This document shows, in pieces, positions 50,001-61,318 of a stretch of 64,000 nucleotides of DNA. Made by a program: the position numbers and the translations under genes. Numbering within the stretch: the stretch's first letter is position 1; each line of letters opens with the position of its first letter. The stretch lies in the NCBI GenBank assembly GCA_002914805.1, contig JXTB01000146.1:356036-420035 (forward strand). Reading direction: 5' to 3'. Under the pieces are notes generated by a model. The model saw only the letters and a list, made by a program, of their open reading frames with translations. It did not search any database and was not told the origin of the DNA. The DNA is from Parasponia andersonii. Lineage: Eukaryota; Streptophyta; Magnoliopsida; Rosales; Cannabaceae.

Positions 50001-51828
50001 TAAAAGATATGCTTACAACATAATTGTTTTACTAACTACATGTAGAAATCTAAAATTATTATTTGCACCAGGATAATAGATGAAATTCTATGCATTCTTA
50101 GAATACTGCATGCACCAAATTCCTAAATCATAGTTGGATACATCTGAATGTACCTTTTCAGCAGAAGAAGCACGACCAGAATTTGCTCCAGCACCAAGCC
50201 TACTTATCAAGTCTTTGGTCTGTTCTATTTCCTTCTGCTGCTTCTCCCAAGCTGCATACTGAGCCTCAATCCATGCTGCCCTTGAAAGTAGATACTCAGA
50301 ATAATTTCCGTCATAAGTTCTGGACACACCCATATCAGTTTCCACTATTTTTGTACAGAGCTGATCTAGGAAAGCTCTGTCATGTGATATGATAACCATT
50401 GGCACATCTTGCTTGCCAAGATAACCTTCAAACCACTCAATTGTGTCAAGATCAAGATGATTTGTGGGCTCATCCAATAGTACTAAATCAGGCTCCTGAA
50501 GAACATGATTCAAGAAAACAATCAAAGAAACATCACCTGCTGCGCATAACACAACAAGAGCCAGCACGCAAGAATAATAGGAGGAAAGCAAGGAGGAGAT
50601 AATGAAAAAATTTATCCGTCAGTCACATCATAAAATGCAACAACCACAACAATATAAGCAAAGCGGCATTCAACAACTAGAATTGCACTTCACTCCAATA
50701 TAAGCAAATACCGTACTCTTAGAGCGAATGAAATATAGTCTATATACCTAAACATGAACTATCACTGACATGTTTAGTTCATATGTACACCTCATGTTTA
50801 GTTTGGTAAATAGGAGTTCAATAAATACTATCATCAAAATTACGGAAATTTCTTGGCATATAATCCATACTTAGTTGATACTAACAATTGCTCGACCAAC
50901 ACGTCATCTTGAACATCAAGTTATCATATACCTGAAGTAAAATTTTCCCCAGCGACATCCTCATCTGCCATCCACTGCTAAACGATGCCACCAGCCTATC
51001 CGAATCCTCTGAAGAAAATCCAAGTTCAGGCATCAACTTGCTGACTTTCGCGTCAACCTCATCCAAGTTAACGGCCTGTGCCCGTCTCTGAAGCGAATCA
51101 AACTCATCCAGAAGCCTTCCCATCAACTCCAAATCATCTACCGTACTCTCCAAAGCCTTCTGCACCTTCTCCAACTTCGCCGCTACATCCATCTCCTCCT
51201 TAAACGCACTAACAAACTCCTCCCTCACCGTCCTACTCATCGAAACCTCGAATTCTTGACTCAAAAACGCAATCTTCATATTCGGTTTCGCCTTTATCAC
51301 ATTCCCCGAATCGGGTTCCTCTAAACCAGCAATAATTCTCATCTGGGTCGTTTTCCCTGCTCCATTAACACCCACTAAACCCACTTTCTCCCCCTTTTTC
51401 ACTTCCCAATTAATATCCTTCAAAACAGTCACACCCTTATAGGTCTTACTCACATTTTCAAGCTTAACACCAGAAGAAATACCCGAAGCACCGCTATTCG
51501 ATTGCTTATCCACACGTTTCCGTTCAAACTCATCTACAGACTCGTTCGAGAACAACGATTCAATGTCCTCTTTGGTCATAGTTTCAGCAGGGGCCGATTC
51601 TTCAACCGCCACAGTAGATAACCGAGCTGTAACCGAAGAATTACCCCTTCTATTGAAATTTCTGGTTTTGATCGAGTTAGGGTTACCTCTACTGGTCCGA
51701 GTAGCTATACAAGTTGAAACGGAGCGGGACAGAGGTGGCAGAACGGTCTTCCGAGCATCGACGAAGGCCGTACCGGTGAAGAAGCTGGAGCGGAGGTCGA
51801 GGCGGTGAAGCTTAGTGGCTAAGTCCAT
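47007..51828 (-). CDS. ABCF5: ABC transporter F family member 5 (ABCF/GCN20-like ATPase)
   Basis: Nine minus-strand exons, all phase 0: 51828-50932, 50495-50154, 49203-49063, 48930-48751, 48579-48424, 47748-47647, 47542-47414, 47292-47188 and 47102-47007, giving 715 residues. Residues 1 to about 70 are rich in Arg, Ser and Thr and poor in acids, like a chloroplast transit peptide. Domain 1 has Walker A GVNGAGKT (153-160), signature FSSGWQMR (283-290), Walker [13 protein letters not shown] (303-314) and switch His 337. The ABCF linker with [15 protein letters not shown] follows. Domain 2 has Walker [10 protein letters not shown] (480-488), signature LSGGEKARL (567 on), Walker B LVLDEP and switch His 621. 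There are no membrane segments, as usual for ABCF proteins, which act on ribosomes rather than in transport. The C-terminus is Lys-rich. Oddity: Ser285 stands where the family has the first Gly of the signature. Plastid location and ribosome role are inferred. Confidence 0.96.
49700..49756. repeat. (GA)n and 13-base G run in an ABCF5 intron
   Basis: An imperfect AG-rich stretch (49700-49743) ends in 13 consecutive G (49744-49756), inside intron 2 of ABCF5 (transcribed as C on the sense strand). It is a simple-sequence tract and a likely place for sequencing error. Confidence 0.9.
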
Positions 51829-54562
51829 TGTTTTGATAGCGAGAAAGAGTGGGAAAATGGAGGAAAGTTCAGAACTTGTCCCTCTCTTTTTCTGGGAGCA
51901 ACTGAGAGACTCTTCTCAGCCCATGTAAAATTTTCAGATATTGAAGAAATGTGTTAATTTTAAATCCATGAAAATTATTTTTTAAAAATAAATAAAATAA
52001 AATAAAGGTGGTGGGATGAAAAATAAACAATAGGAAGAAAGTGAGAGAAAACGAATGATGGTGGAATTTTTGGCGTTGTTTTATCTGTTTTGTAATTTTC
52101 TTTTCTCTCGTTTTCGGGCTAAAAACACTAGGCGGTTTTGTTGACAAAAAGCCACAACTTTGTAGTTTGTAAGGGTTCAAGAAATTTAAATTACAATTTT
52201 ATCCAAATAGACTGTTTTGTCAAATTGAAATTTTAAAAAATAAAATAAAATAAAATGAAGAAAGGAAAGAAATTCAGTCAAAAACGTTAATTATGAAAAT
52301 AGTGAAATGCTTATTTTTCAGAAAATGCTTATCAAAAAATCTATAACTCAAAATAAAATTCATTAAAAGGGCATATTATTATGGAGAATTTACGTCAAGA
52401 GAGTCTTACTCTTCTCTTTTTTTTTTTTGGGCTTCAAAATATGGAGGCTACAATAGTAAATTTAGATATATTATTAGGGAAACTTGTTTTGTGACCAATG
52501 AAAATAAAGTTTGAGAGATATATTACCGAAAAAATAAAAAATAAAAGGAAACGGAGATAACGAAAGCTGGGATAACAAGCGCCTGTGTCAACTACAAGTT
52601 CTGTGGTGCAGATTCCACAGGCAGAATTTTAAGAATTTGATACCCTCCTGTCAATTTTGACACGTGTATCTGACGAGAGAGCTTGGGAAGTCCACGTGTT
52701 TACTAGAAGATAAAGAAAAGAATTTCTTTTTGTTTTCCAACTATTTTCAACAGTATACTATTTCTAATTTTTCTCTTGATTTAGCATTATTAGTTTAATA
52801 AAGGTAGAAGCACAAACATAATGGCCACAAGTGATATTTCAATTTCTTTTATCCATTTAATTTTGTTTTTAAACAATAGAAAGGAAGAATGAAAATAGTT
52901 TTGAGAAAATCCCTACCATTTTTTTAATATAAACAAAATATTAATAATTTTACAAGACAACTAAAATAAATGAAAAATAGATATCATACAGCTATTGCTC
53001 ATAGAGTAAACTCATATCAGTTAGTAAACTCTGTCGGGACTTCTTGGCTAATAGTTTGATCATACGCAACAAACACTGAAGGTTACTTCTTCTTGGCTAA
53101 GAGTTCAGCAACCTGTTGGATGTGTATGCTTTCTAAGCACATTATATATTATAATAAATATATTGAGAGATAAATATGAGATATTTTACTACGTCCTCTT
53201 ATATAGATTTGATTGAATAAGATTATATGTATACTTTGATTGAATAAAAACTCTTCTAATTGGATTATATGTATCCATGTGACTACGAGATGAATTCATA
53301 GAAATCACATATACAACAAAATTAAATAAAATATTTGTAGTTATTAAATAAAGTTTAACTCTTTATTATAATAATAACAAAATTTATTGACTAATTTGTC
53401 TACTAATTTTAAACTGAATCAATAAATGAGATTTGATAAACTTAGAAATAGAGTTGTCTCAACGTGAGTTGAGACTCTAAGTAAAATTTGAAATAGAATC
53501 TTATAATTTTATTTTTTTTAAAAGTAGACTGTATAAATTTAATTTGAATTTTTCTACTTAAAATCTGAGTGAATGGAGTATTGTAGGCTCGTAGCTTTCA
53601 ATAAATAAACAAAATGATGAGTGTTATATCAGTTTGGTCACTTTAATTTAATTTTTTTTTTAAATAATAATTTAAGCCTTTCATTAGTCAAGATTAGGCC
53701 CTTTTTCATATATTTTTTTCAATTGGTAAAGCCTTGGTTCTCATAGAGCTCTACCCGATGGCCGTAGTTGTCTAGCATTAGAGCCAGCCTGTAGAACAAT
53801 TGTGAGACTCATCAAACTCTTGTCAATGTTGATAGTACTTGTACTTAATCATGAGTCAATTACAAGTTTATCCTATTACTAATAAGTGAAAGTCAACTTG
53901 CGGAGTAAATATCCTCTTTAGCTTATGGGAGGTATTTATGAACAGCAAAACTTGACATTGTACAAACATATATCCTTTGGCAAGTTTTCTAACCGTGGTC
54001 TTAAAATTTTTTGGCCAGAATGTATCAATATTATTTAATTAATTGTCAAAAATGATCATTACAGAAAACAAATAGATTCAAGGAATGATAAATTCTTAAA
54101 TTAATTGGGCAAATGAGATATCAATTTTATTGTTGCTTGGTGCAAAAGATTAAAATATAGAAATCAATATAGCATAAGTCGAATTTAATAGTTTCCTATA
54201 TAATATCAACAATATATACAATAACATGGTTCTATTCCAATCTTCAGGAATTAGACTTTAGAATTATTAATTGGTCAGTTTAATTAAACGCACAATTATT
54301 GTCATCACTAATGTAAGAGTTAAAGAATCCTGAATTAATTAATCCGTAAACTCAGCTGAACCGTTGCAAGTCGAAAAGATGGAATGACAATAGCAATTAG
54401 GCTGACCCATGACTGTACACACCTAGCCTATTAACAGGGTATAAGCATGTGGCACAGGCCATAAATGTAATCAAATTCTCATTAATAGGAGGATTGCGAT
54501 TTAACATTTATTTAGTGCTGGTGTGGTGGATGATTGAATTTAGACATTCAAAATTATCGTAA
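51829..54562. other. ABCF5 upstream region and intergenic DNA
   Basis: The first few hundred bases must hold the ABCF5 leader and promoter. Two ACGT-core boxes lie at 52660 and 52692. Beyond about 52750 the DNA is AT-rich with no recognised gene, exon or element. Confidence 0.55.
52660..52699. promoter_or_regulatory. Paired ACGTG (G-box/ABRE-like) elements
   Basis: acacgtgt at 52660-52667 and ccacgtgt at 52692-52699 lie 32 bp apart and about 830-870 bp upstream of the ABCF5 start codon. ACGTG cores are bound by plant bZIP and bHLH factors. The distance and lack of other evidence make a functional role uncertain. Confidence 0.3.
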
Positions 54563-54700
54563 ATGTATCCTCCAATACGTGAGAAGGTGACACTGGGTGG
54601 TACTGTTATGGAACACCATTTCCGTGAAGGCGTGCTACAACAAATTAGAGAAGAACTTGTTGGTCTAGCAGATGGTTTTGATTTGAGGCAAATATTGTAG
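54563..54700 (+). other. Unidentified 45-codon open frame beside the foldback
   Basis: ATG to TAG without interruption, reading MYPPIREKVTLGG at the start and FREGVLQQIREELVGLADGF further on. Its amino-acid composition looks protein-like, unlike the AT-rich surroundings, and it stops exactly where the foldback's left arm begins. I recognise no family. It could be a captured or truncated exon. Confidence 0.3.
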
Positions 54701-55599
54701 ATATTTTAACTTATTTATCATGGAAGACAATATCTTGTATTAAGATAGAGCTTTTGCATTATGTTCTAGATTTGAGGCCAAGAACTTCATGATTTAGGGC
54801 AAAGATTTATTCCACTTTGTAGGTTATTCTTAACCTGAGGTCATAGAAATCTTGAGTTAGAGTCAGTACATTTTTAATTAAGTGTCAATAATATCTTAAG
54901 TGGGAGTTAAATATTTTTTAACTTGGGTCACGTACCTAAATATTTTGAAATTCTTTTTTTCTTTATTGTAAATGTATGGAATACAATATTCTCTATTAGT
55001 ATAAATCTATTGCATTATGTTCTGGAATTGGGGTCAAGAAATTCTTAACTTCAGTTATAAAATTCATGATCAAGAGGCAAGAACACCTTAACTTAGGATG
55101 AAGACTTGTTTGACTTCGTGGGTCATGATATTCATGACCTGAAGTTAAGAGATACTTGATGTCGGATCAGGATATTCTTGCTTAAGAGTCAATAACTTGT
55201 TGAGTGGGGGTAAAGTATTTTTTGACTTAAGGTCAAAGAGCTCTTGACTCGTGATCAAGAGGTGCTTGACTTGAGCCTACAACTTTTTTACTATGGTTAC
55301 TTGACTAGGGTTGTTCTTGATATAAAGTTAAGTTAGTCATGTCTTAAAGTCAAGTTATTCTTGACTTAGAGTAATAAATAAAGTATTTATTAAATGAACT
55401 AAATTTCACTTAAATGTTTATTGAATGGATAAGTTTTGAAAAAATGACAGTTATGTCAATATCAAAAATCTTAAGTAAAAACTAGATATTGTTCGATAAC
55501 CACAGAAACCACAAGTAAAAAAATAAGTCTGAACCACAATCAAATAAAACATTTTCTTTACTTCTCTAAACTAGATTACTCCTCTTAGTCAATTTCAGC

Positions 55600-56130
55600 A
55601 TACTCCTCATAATTCTGCAATCCATTATAATACAACTCGCACGTAAACTTATGACGGAAATATTTCATTCTCTCGGTAGTGATATTTGGTAACTGTCTTG
55701 TCACACATCAGGAACTCAGCATACTTGATGATAAACGTACCATAGTACCCGCTAAAATAATAGTAAAACATCAACTGAAATCAAGTAACAACGTCAACTG
55801 AGGGTCAAGTGATCCTAGATCCTGGGTCAAGTAACCTTGGTCTAAGAACTTCCTAATCCAAAGTTTAAGGATAACTTGACCCCAATATTGAAAAAAAAAA
55901 ACCTAACTTTTAACATAATCATTTACTAACCCGTTAGTTTGTTGTGGTTTATTCTCACAGAGGCGGACTGAAAATGGATGTCCCTTTTCCAACGACATCA
56001 AGAAGATGGGACAAACATCTTGCCACTATAGAACACTTCTTCTCAACCAACTCATCGTGCGATGACTTTCCCCTTAACGAATTGTAAACCACAATAGACC
56101 TCAGAGAATATCAACCACAAGCAAGACCTA
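55600..56130 (-). pseudogene. ULP1-like cysteine protease relic, left arm
   Basis: On the minus strand, about 56130-55965 reads SIVVYNSLRGKSSHDELVEK followed by KCSIVARCLSHLLDVV. About 55752-55600 reads TFIIKYAEFLMCDK, then, after a frame change, FTCELYYNGLQNYEE. These match the two blocks of the right-arm copy. The family's catalytic Asp block V-Y-D-S reads VYNS, so Asp is Asn, and the DCGMF active-site block is lost. It is a non-functional relic. Confidence 0.65.
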
Positions 56131-56385
56131 GTGGTCTAAAGCCTCAACTCGCATAAGAATGTAGACAAACTCCCTTGAGATAAAGGTTTACCACAAAGTA
56201 ACCAATCACCAAGCTCATGACTACGCAGTAGGTCATGTTTTTCCCAATCAATGACTCCACCTGACTTTTTCCTACCGTGTAATTACGTGCTTGGTGATTG
56301 GTTACTCTACGGTAAACCTTGGTCTCAAGCGAAGTTTGTCTATATCCTTTCGCAAGTTGAGGTTTTAAATCATTAGGCCTTACTT

Positions 56386-56952
56386 GTGATTGATATTTCT
56401 TTAAGCCCCATTGTGGTTCATGATTCATCAAGGAGAAAGCTCTCGTACAATGAGTTTGTTGAGAAGAAATATTCTATGGTGACAAAATATTTACCCTATT
56501 TTCTTATTGTCATTGATATATTTAATGTTATTCCGAATGTTACAAAAAGGATAGCCATTTTTAATTTGCCTTTGTGAGAATAATTCACAGTAGACTAACA
56601 TGTTAGTAAATGATAACGTTAAAAATTGAGTTTTTCCAAAATTTAGGTCAAGTTTTCCTTGACCTCGGGTCAAGAAGTTCTTGGCCCAAGGTCACTTAAC
56701 CTAGGATCCAGGATCGCTTAACCCTTAGTTGATGATGTTGTTTGATTTAGCTTGATGTTTTGCTATTATTTTAGCAAAAATTGTGGTATGTTTGTCATTA
56801 AGTATATTGAGTTCTTGATGTCTGACAAGCTCATTGCCAATGTCACTGCCAAGAAGATAGAATGCTTTCATCATAAACTTGCATGCGAGTTATATTATGA
56901 TGGATTGCAGAAATATGATGAGTTATTGACCGAGAGGAGTGACGCAGTTTAA
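56386..56952 (+). pseudogene. ULP1-like cysteine protease relic, right arm
   Basis: Block 1 (56386-56577) reads SPIVVHDSSRRKLSYNEF then VEKKYSMVTKYLPYFL. Block 2 (56752-56952) reads NCGMFVIKYIEFLMSDK then FHHKLACELYYDGLQKYDEL, up to a TAA. This is the C-terminal half of a ULP1 domain, as found in transposon-borne SUMO-protease-like proteins. The Cys of the (D)CGMF active-site box is present, with Asn in place of Asp before it. About 175 bp of foldback sequence separate the blocks, and the N-terminal His region is missing. Confidence 0.75.
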
Positions 56953-57149
56953 GGAAGCAAAAACAATGTCTTATTTTGATTATGGTTCAAATAATTTTTT
57001 TTTCCTTGTATTTTTATAACTGTTGAACAATATATGTTTTTTGGTATTGGCAAAACTATCATTTTGCGAAAATTATCTATTCAATTGATGTTTCAATGAA
57101 ATTCAGTTCATTTGATAAATATCTCATTTATTTATTACTCCAAGTAAAG

Positions 57150-58040
57150 AACTTAACTCTAGGACAAGACTAACTTGACTTTAGGTCAAGAATAACTTAA
57201 CCCATGGTTAAGGTGTCAAATACCCATAATGAAAAAATTATAGACTCAAGTCAAACATTTCTTAACCTTAAATCATTTACTTTCTGACATATGGTCAAGA
57301 CTTCTTGACCACAGGTCAAGAGCTCCTTGGCCCCAAGTCAAAAAATGATTGACCCCCACTCAAAAAATTATTGACCATAGTTAAGAATATCTTGACCTGA
57401 CGTTAAACATTTCTTCACCCCAAGTCAGGAATATTATAACCCACAAAGTCAAATCAATCTTTACTCTAAATCAAGGAGTTCTTAACTCTTAGTCATGAAT
57501 TTCATGACTCTAAATCAAAAACTTCTTGATCCCAAGTCCAATCAAGAATATCCTGATCTCAAGTCATGAATTTCTTGACCTTAGGTTAAAAACATCATGG
57601 CTCACGAAATCAAACAAGTGTTTACCCAAGTTAAGGAGTTCTTGACTCATGGTCATGACCAAAGTCTAGAACATAATGCAAAAGCTATATACTAATACAG
57701 AATATTTTATTCTCTAATAAATAAGTTCATGCATTTACAATGAAGGAAAAAAAGACTTCAAAATATTTAAAATATGTGACCCTAAGTCAAAAAATATTCG
57801 ACCTCCACTCAAGATATTATTGATCTCCAATCAAGAATATCTTTACCCTAGGTCAAGAATTTCATGACCTCATATCAAGAATATCATGACCCACAAAGTC
57901 GAATAAGTCTTTACCTCAAGTCATGGAGTTCTTAACTCTTGGTCATGAATTTTATGATCCCAACTTAAAAACTTCTTGGCGAAGTCGAAAAACATAACGC
58001 AAAAACTTTACCATAATATAGAATCTTGTCTTTTATGATA
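57150..58040. repeat. Degenerate tandem repeats of the right foldback arm
   Basis: Runs of cttgacctcaagtcaagaat-like words. Larger anchors (cataatgcaaaag, cataacgcaaaaa) at 57671 and 57988 are 317 bp apart. The mirrored left-arm anchors at 54756 and 55012 are 256 bp apart. Confidence 0.75.
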
Positions 58041-58295
58041 AATAAGTTAATACATTTACAAACCCCAAGAGGTTGGCTCAGCCGGTAAAATCACTTGGAC
58101 TTAGAGTCTCATGAAACATTAGGACTAAGGTCCAATTCCCAATGAGTGCTATCAAAAACTTGGGCCAAAGGCCCGAGATTTTCCCGATCCATGTGGAGGG
58201 GGATGCTTTGCATGGATCCTGTGCATGAGTCGGGGCATAAGCCTCATACATCATGGTTATCGAAAAAAAATAATAATAAGTTCACACATTTACAA
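58041..58295 (+). mobile_element. tRNA-derived SINE with 21-bp target duplication
   Basis: The body 58062-58274 has box A TGGCTCAGCCGG near its start and box B-like GGTCCAATTCC about 60 bases later. It ends in an A-run followed by TAA repeats. Flanks 58041-58061 and 58275-58295 are 21-bp direct repeats with two mismatches. The SINE sits in the outermost repeat of the foldback's right arm. Confidence 0.9.
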
Positions 58296-58296
58296 T

Positions 58297-60836
58297 CACA
58301 CAACATATATGGCAAAAGCACATAAAATCGTACGCTTAAAAATTAAGGAAAAGAAGATAGTACTCATAAAACATAGAGGAAAAGATTTGATGTAGACAGA
58401 AGTGAGCACTAAAAGTCCCACGCCAATTATCTCCCGTGACTAGTAATCGGTTTGTGGACACCTATGTACACTACCAAACACAGATTAGAGGCGAAAAATT
58501 GAATAAATCAATAAGAAAAGCACTAGATTTCCTTTCACTTAGCTTCGACACTGCGGAATTGAATGCAACCAACCAACTCTATTGGTTAAAACCAGCTTTA
58601 ACAATTTTATATTAAAAAAAGAAATCACCAAGCACATAATTAAGTTCAATTTATTACCTTCCATTCCACGGAAGTTATTTCATGACTTAGTTCTCTGAGG
58701 ACAAACGGCAACAAACACATCCAATAACCACACCGAGTAAGCATCTTAGAAGACAAGGCCATAAGGTATATACTTTGCAGTTGCGCCACTATGAAATATT
58801 CGGAAAGTTAAAAACACGAGTAATGATAACCTCATTGTCGGATACCCCTTTATTTATTGACAAGTGTCCTCTTCACTTTTTCAAACACAATAAGTCATCT
58901 ATTTTAAGTGTTTGAAGAGGATACGAAGGGGTTGATATAAGAACTATCGATAGCATTTCTCAGATAATCAAATCTCACAATTCGAAAATGAGCAAAGCTC
59001 GTAAAACAGCACATAAGAAACTTCAATCCATAATGAAAAGAAACTTCAATCCAAAATGAAAAGAAGCTTCAATCGGGGGTGAAAAAGTATAGAATCGATC
59101 CTTTATAAGTGATGAAATGAAGCCAGAAACTTCTAGCAACAGAACTGTTTCGGTAGCATCTAGGATATCAACCAACGGAAGAACCTTAACTAACAAGCAA
59201 AAACGACAGAATTGTTTCAGTAGTATAATGGTTGGAATTGTGCTACCATCAGACTCATCCACTGGGTATGAGCATTATGGTGCGACACACAGAGGCCCCA
59301 CCCAAGACTCCCCACGCCTGAACGCGCACTGCTCTAATGCAAAATAGTTTTCAGAGCAGATACAGCAATAGAAATTACAGCCACTCAGTCTTACCAAAGC
59401 TGTTACTTCCAGTATGCAAACTTAGGACACAAGTAACTTGATAGGATCATGTCAGACATATTAAAATGTTAAAAACTTCACTGGAACATTTCTAACATAA
59501 AAAATCACACGATTACAGATAACCAGGACATGCCACTCCAGAATTTTGTAAAATACAGTACACAAAGTTGTCAAAGAAGGACAAGTTAAATCAAAATGTG
59601 AGGACTCCCGATGTTAAACAAATTGAATGAAACAAGTGGAGTGGAAAAAAAAAAAAAAAAGAAAAAAGCAACGAAAAGGAAAGAAACGAAAAGAAATTGA
59701 TCAACGAACTTAAACACCTGATCACCGCAGATAACAAATCTTATATAAAACCCATTTAAAACCACGACATTGAAAATTTCGAAAAGCATTTCATTCATGG
59801 TCACCGCTCAGAGTAGTACAGAAATTTATAATTATACGCAATGAAAACGGTTCAGCTTTTAAACAAGAGAAAACTACAATATTTTTAAAGGACAAGAAGG
59901 AAAAGGAGAGGAAAACACGATGGTGAAAACATAAATTTCATTCAAGATTTTATAAGATTCTGCTCTTTGCAATAACCATCAGCGCCATAAACTTCAGATG
60001 ATTCAGCATACCAGAACAAAAAGACTGATGCACCTATGTGGGATCTGCACATTGAATAAGAAAACGTAAAGAAACAATTTCAAAAAACCAAAAGATTTCA
60101 GAACCGCTTTAAAACATTTTAGTAAAAAGCTAGGATTAAAATACATAGCGATTACTAGCATTAAAACAATGCATTGTAAAAAGTAACGAATATTAAACTC
60201 CAATGAGAAGACGTCCTCGAAAAATTGTGGAGCTAGGGAAAAATGAAACTGCCAGATAACTAAACAGCTCGACCAATTTGCAAAATCATTCTGAAAAGAA
60301 ATGCATAATATTTCTTCACACAGAAACCTAAGGGAAAAAGCTCATGAACAATTATAGCTTCAGCTTTAAAGCAATCATTTGTCCTTGAAAAAACAATATT
60401 GTTAACATTACGCTACTAAAACCCTCACCATGGAATGACCAAGGTAAACGGTGCAAGCCTCTGCCACAGGCTACAATGACATCATCTACAAGCATGTACA
60501 AACCCAAAAGGGTTTAGAACGAATTTTCCAATATCAGAATACATAATTTAAAAAACAAATCACACTGCCCAAGATCCTCGAGTAAAACTTGTTGACATTA
60601 ACACTATGAAATGCTCCATCAGTATTCTCTTTCAAAATTATAACCGCTAAAGAGCAAGCCCAGCTTGTGGGTAGAGATCAATATCTAATATACTTGTTAG
60701 ACCTCACCAAACTAAAAGACCAACGAATATGCAGCCAAAATATAAAATTAGAAGACGATATCCTAATCAAACGGAATATACTTCAACCTTACATCTAAGG
60801 GGTCAACAGTACTATTGAAAAAGCTTCCACAAGGCC
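58297..60836. other. Gene-free region downstream of the UBA2-type gene
   Basis: No coding exon was recognised. It holds the small inverted element at 58818 and a threefold repeat of gaaacttcaatcca words at 59020-59075. Parts of 59900-60830 could be spliced 3' UTR of the minus-strand UBA2-type gene, since such genes can have 3' UTR introns, but this cannot be shown from sequence. Confidence 0.45.
58818..58961. mobile_element. Small inverted-repeat MITE
   Basis: Left-side words gagtaatgataac, ggatacccctt, gtgtcctcttc and caaacac are mirrored by gtgtttgaagagg, atac, aggggttgat and tagcatttctc on the right. The stem arms are about 55 bp. The ends read gagtaatg and gagaaatg. No target duplication was secured. 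Confidence 0.5.
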
Positions 60837-61318
60837 TAAGGGGCGGTTTGATATAGGGTAATCTTTATATGAAAATGGGTATTTCAATGCATCCTCATGT
60901 TTAGTACCATTTTAACACCCAGTAAAGTAATCACCTCGAGAATCAAATCCTCTTAAATGAGGGTCATCTTAAAATTGCCAAAACATGTGGATTTTAGATG
61001 ACCCTCTATCTAAAATTCACCCTAAAACATGAAACAAAAAAAATACAACATCCCAAGAATCATAACAAATTATTTTATTTTATGCTAACAAATTTTATTA
61101 TTTTATAATCAATTTAATTTTATAATTATTTTTTAAATTTAATTTAAACACATTACCATGTACAACCAAACACAGTTATCTAATATCCCAAAAATCATAA
61201 ACAAGAATACTGTGTGCAACCAAACACAGTTATTCTGAATATCAGACATTCATATTACTATCTTCAGCATTCCTATTAATCTGAAAACTTGAATTTCCTT
61301 CTACCAAACAGCCCCTAA
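60837..61318. mobile_element. Tourist-like (PIF/Harbinger) MITE
   Basis: The element 60840-61315 (476 bp) has inverted ends GGGGCGGTTTGATA and GGGGCTGTTTGGTA flanked by TAA target duplications (60837-60839 and 61316-61318). A 3-bp TAA/TTA duplication with a GGGGCTGTTTGG end is the PIF/Harbinger signature. Inner caaccaaacacagttat words are repeated (about 61161 and 61216). It has no coding content. Confidence 0.88.

Larger units (their letters stand above)
54690..58296. mobile_element. Head-to-head ULP1-bearing foldback element (Mutator-like)
   Basis: A giant imperfect palindrome centred near 56250. ccaatcaccaag at 56202-56213 is mirrored at 56290-56301. gtaataaataaag near 55375 is mirrored by 57128-57140. 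The atcctagatcctgggtcaag block near 55810-55830 is mirrored near 56686-56712. The outer arm parts (54700-55370 and 57150-58060) are degenerate tandem repeats of ttcttgacctcaggtcaag-like words around a gcattatgttctag anchor. Both inner arms carry ULP1-type protease relics reading outward. ULP1-like proteases are known passengers of plant Mutator-like elements (Kaonashi type). Outer ends are approximate and no target duplication was identified. Confidence 0.75.

Noticed and set aside
50183..50602. Plus-strand frames opposite ABCF5 exon 2
   Set aside because: They are antisense of conserved ABCF coding sequence with no motifs of their own.
54690..58060. CRISPR-like reading of the regularly repeated ttcttgacc words
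   Set aside because: Units are diverged, spacing is irregular and the window is plant nuclear DNA. It is transposon arm sequence.
59210..59290. Possible tRNA gene (gtagtataatggttgg resembles a tRNA start)
   Set aside because: No matching acceptor stem, anticodon arm or box B at the right distance. It resembles only the box A part of tRNA-Asp.
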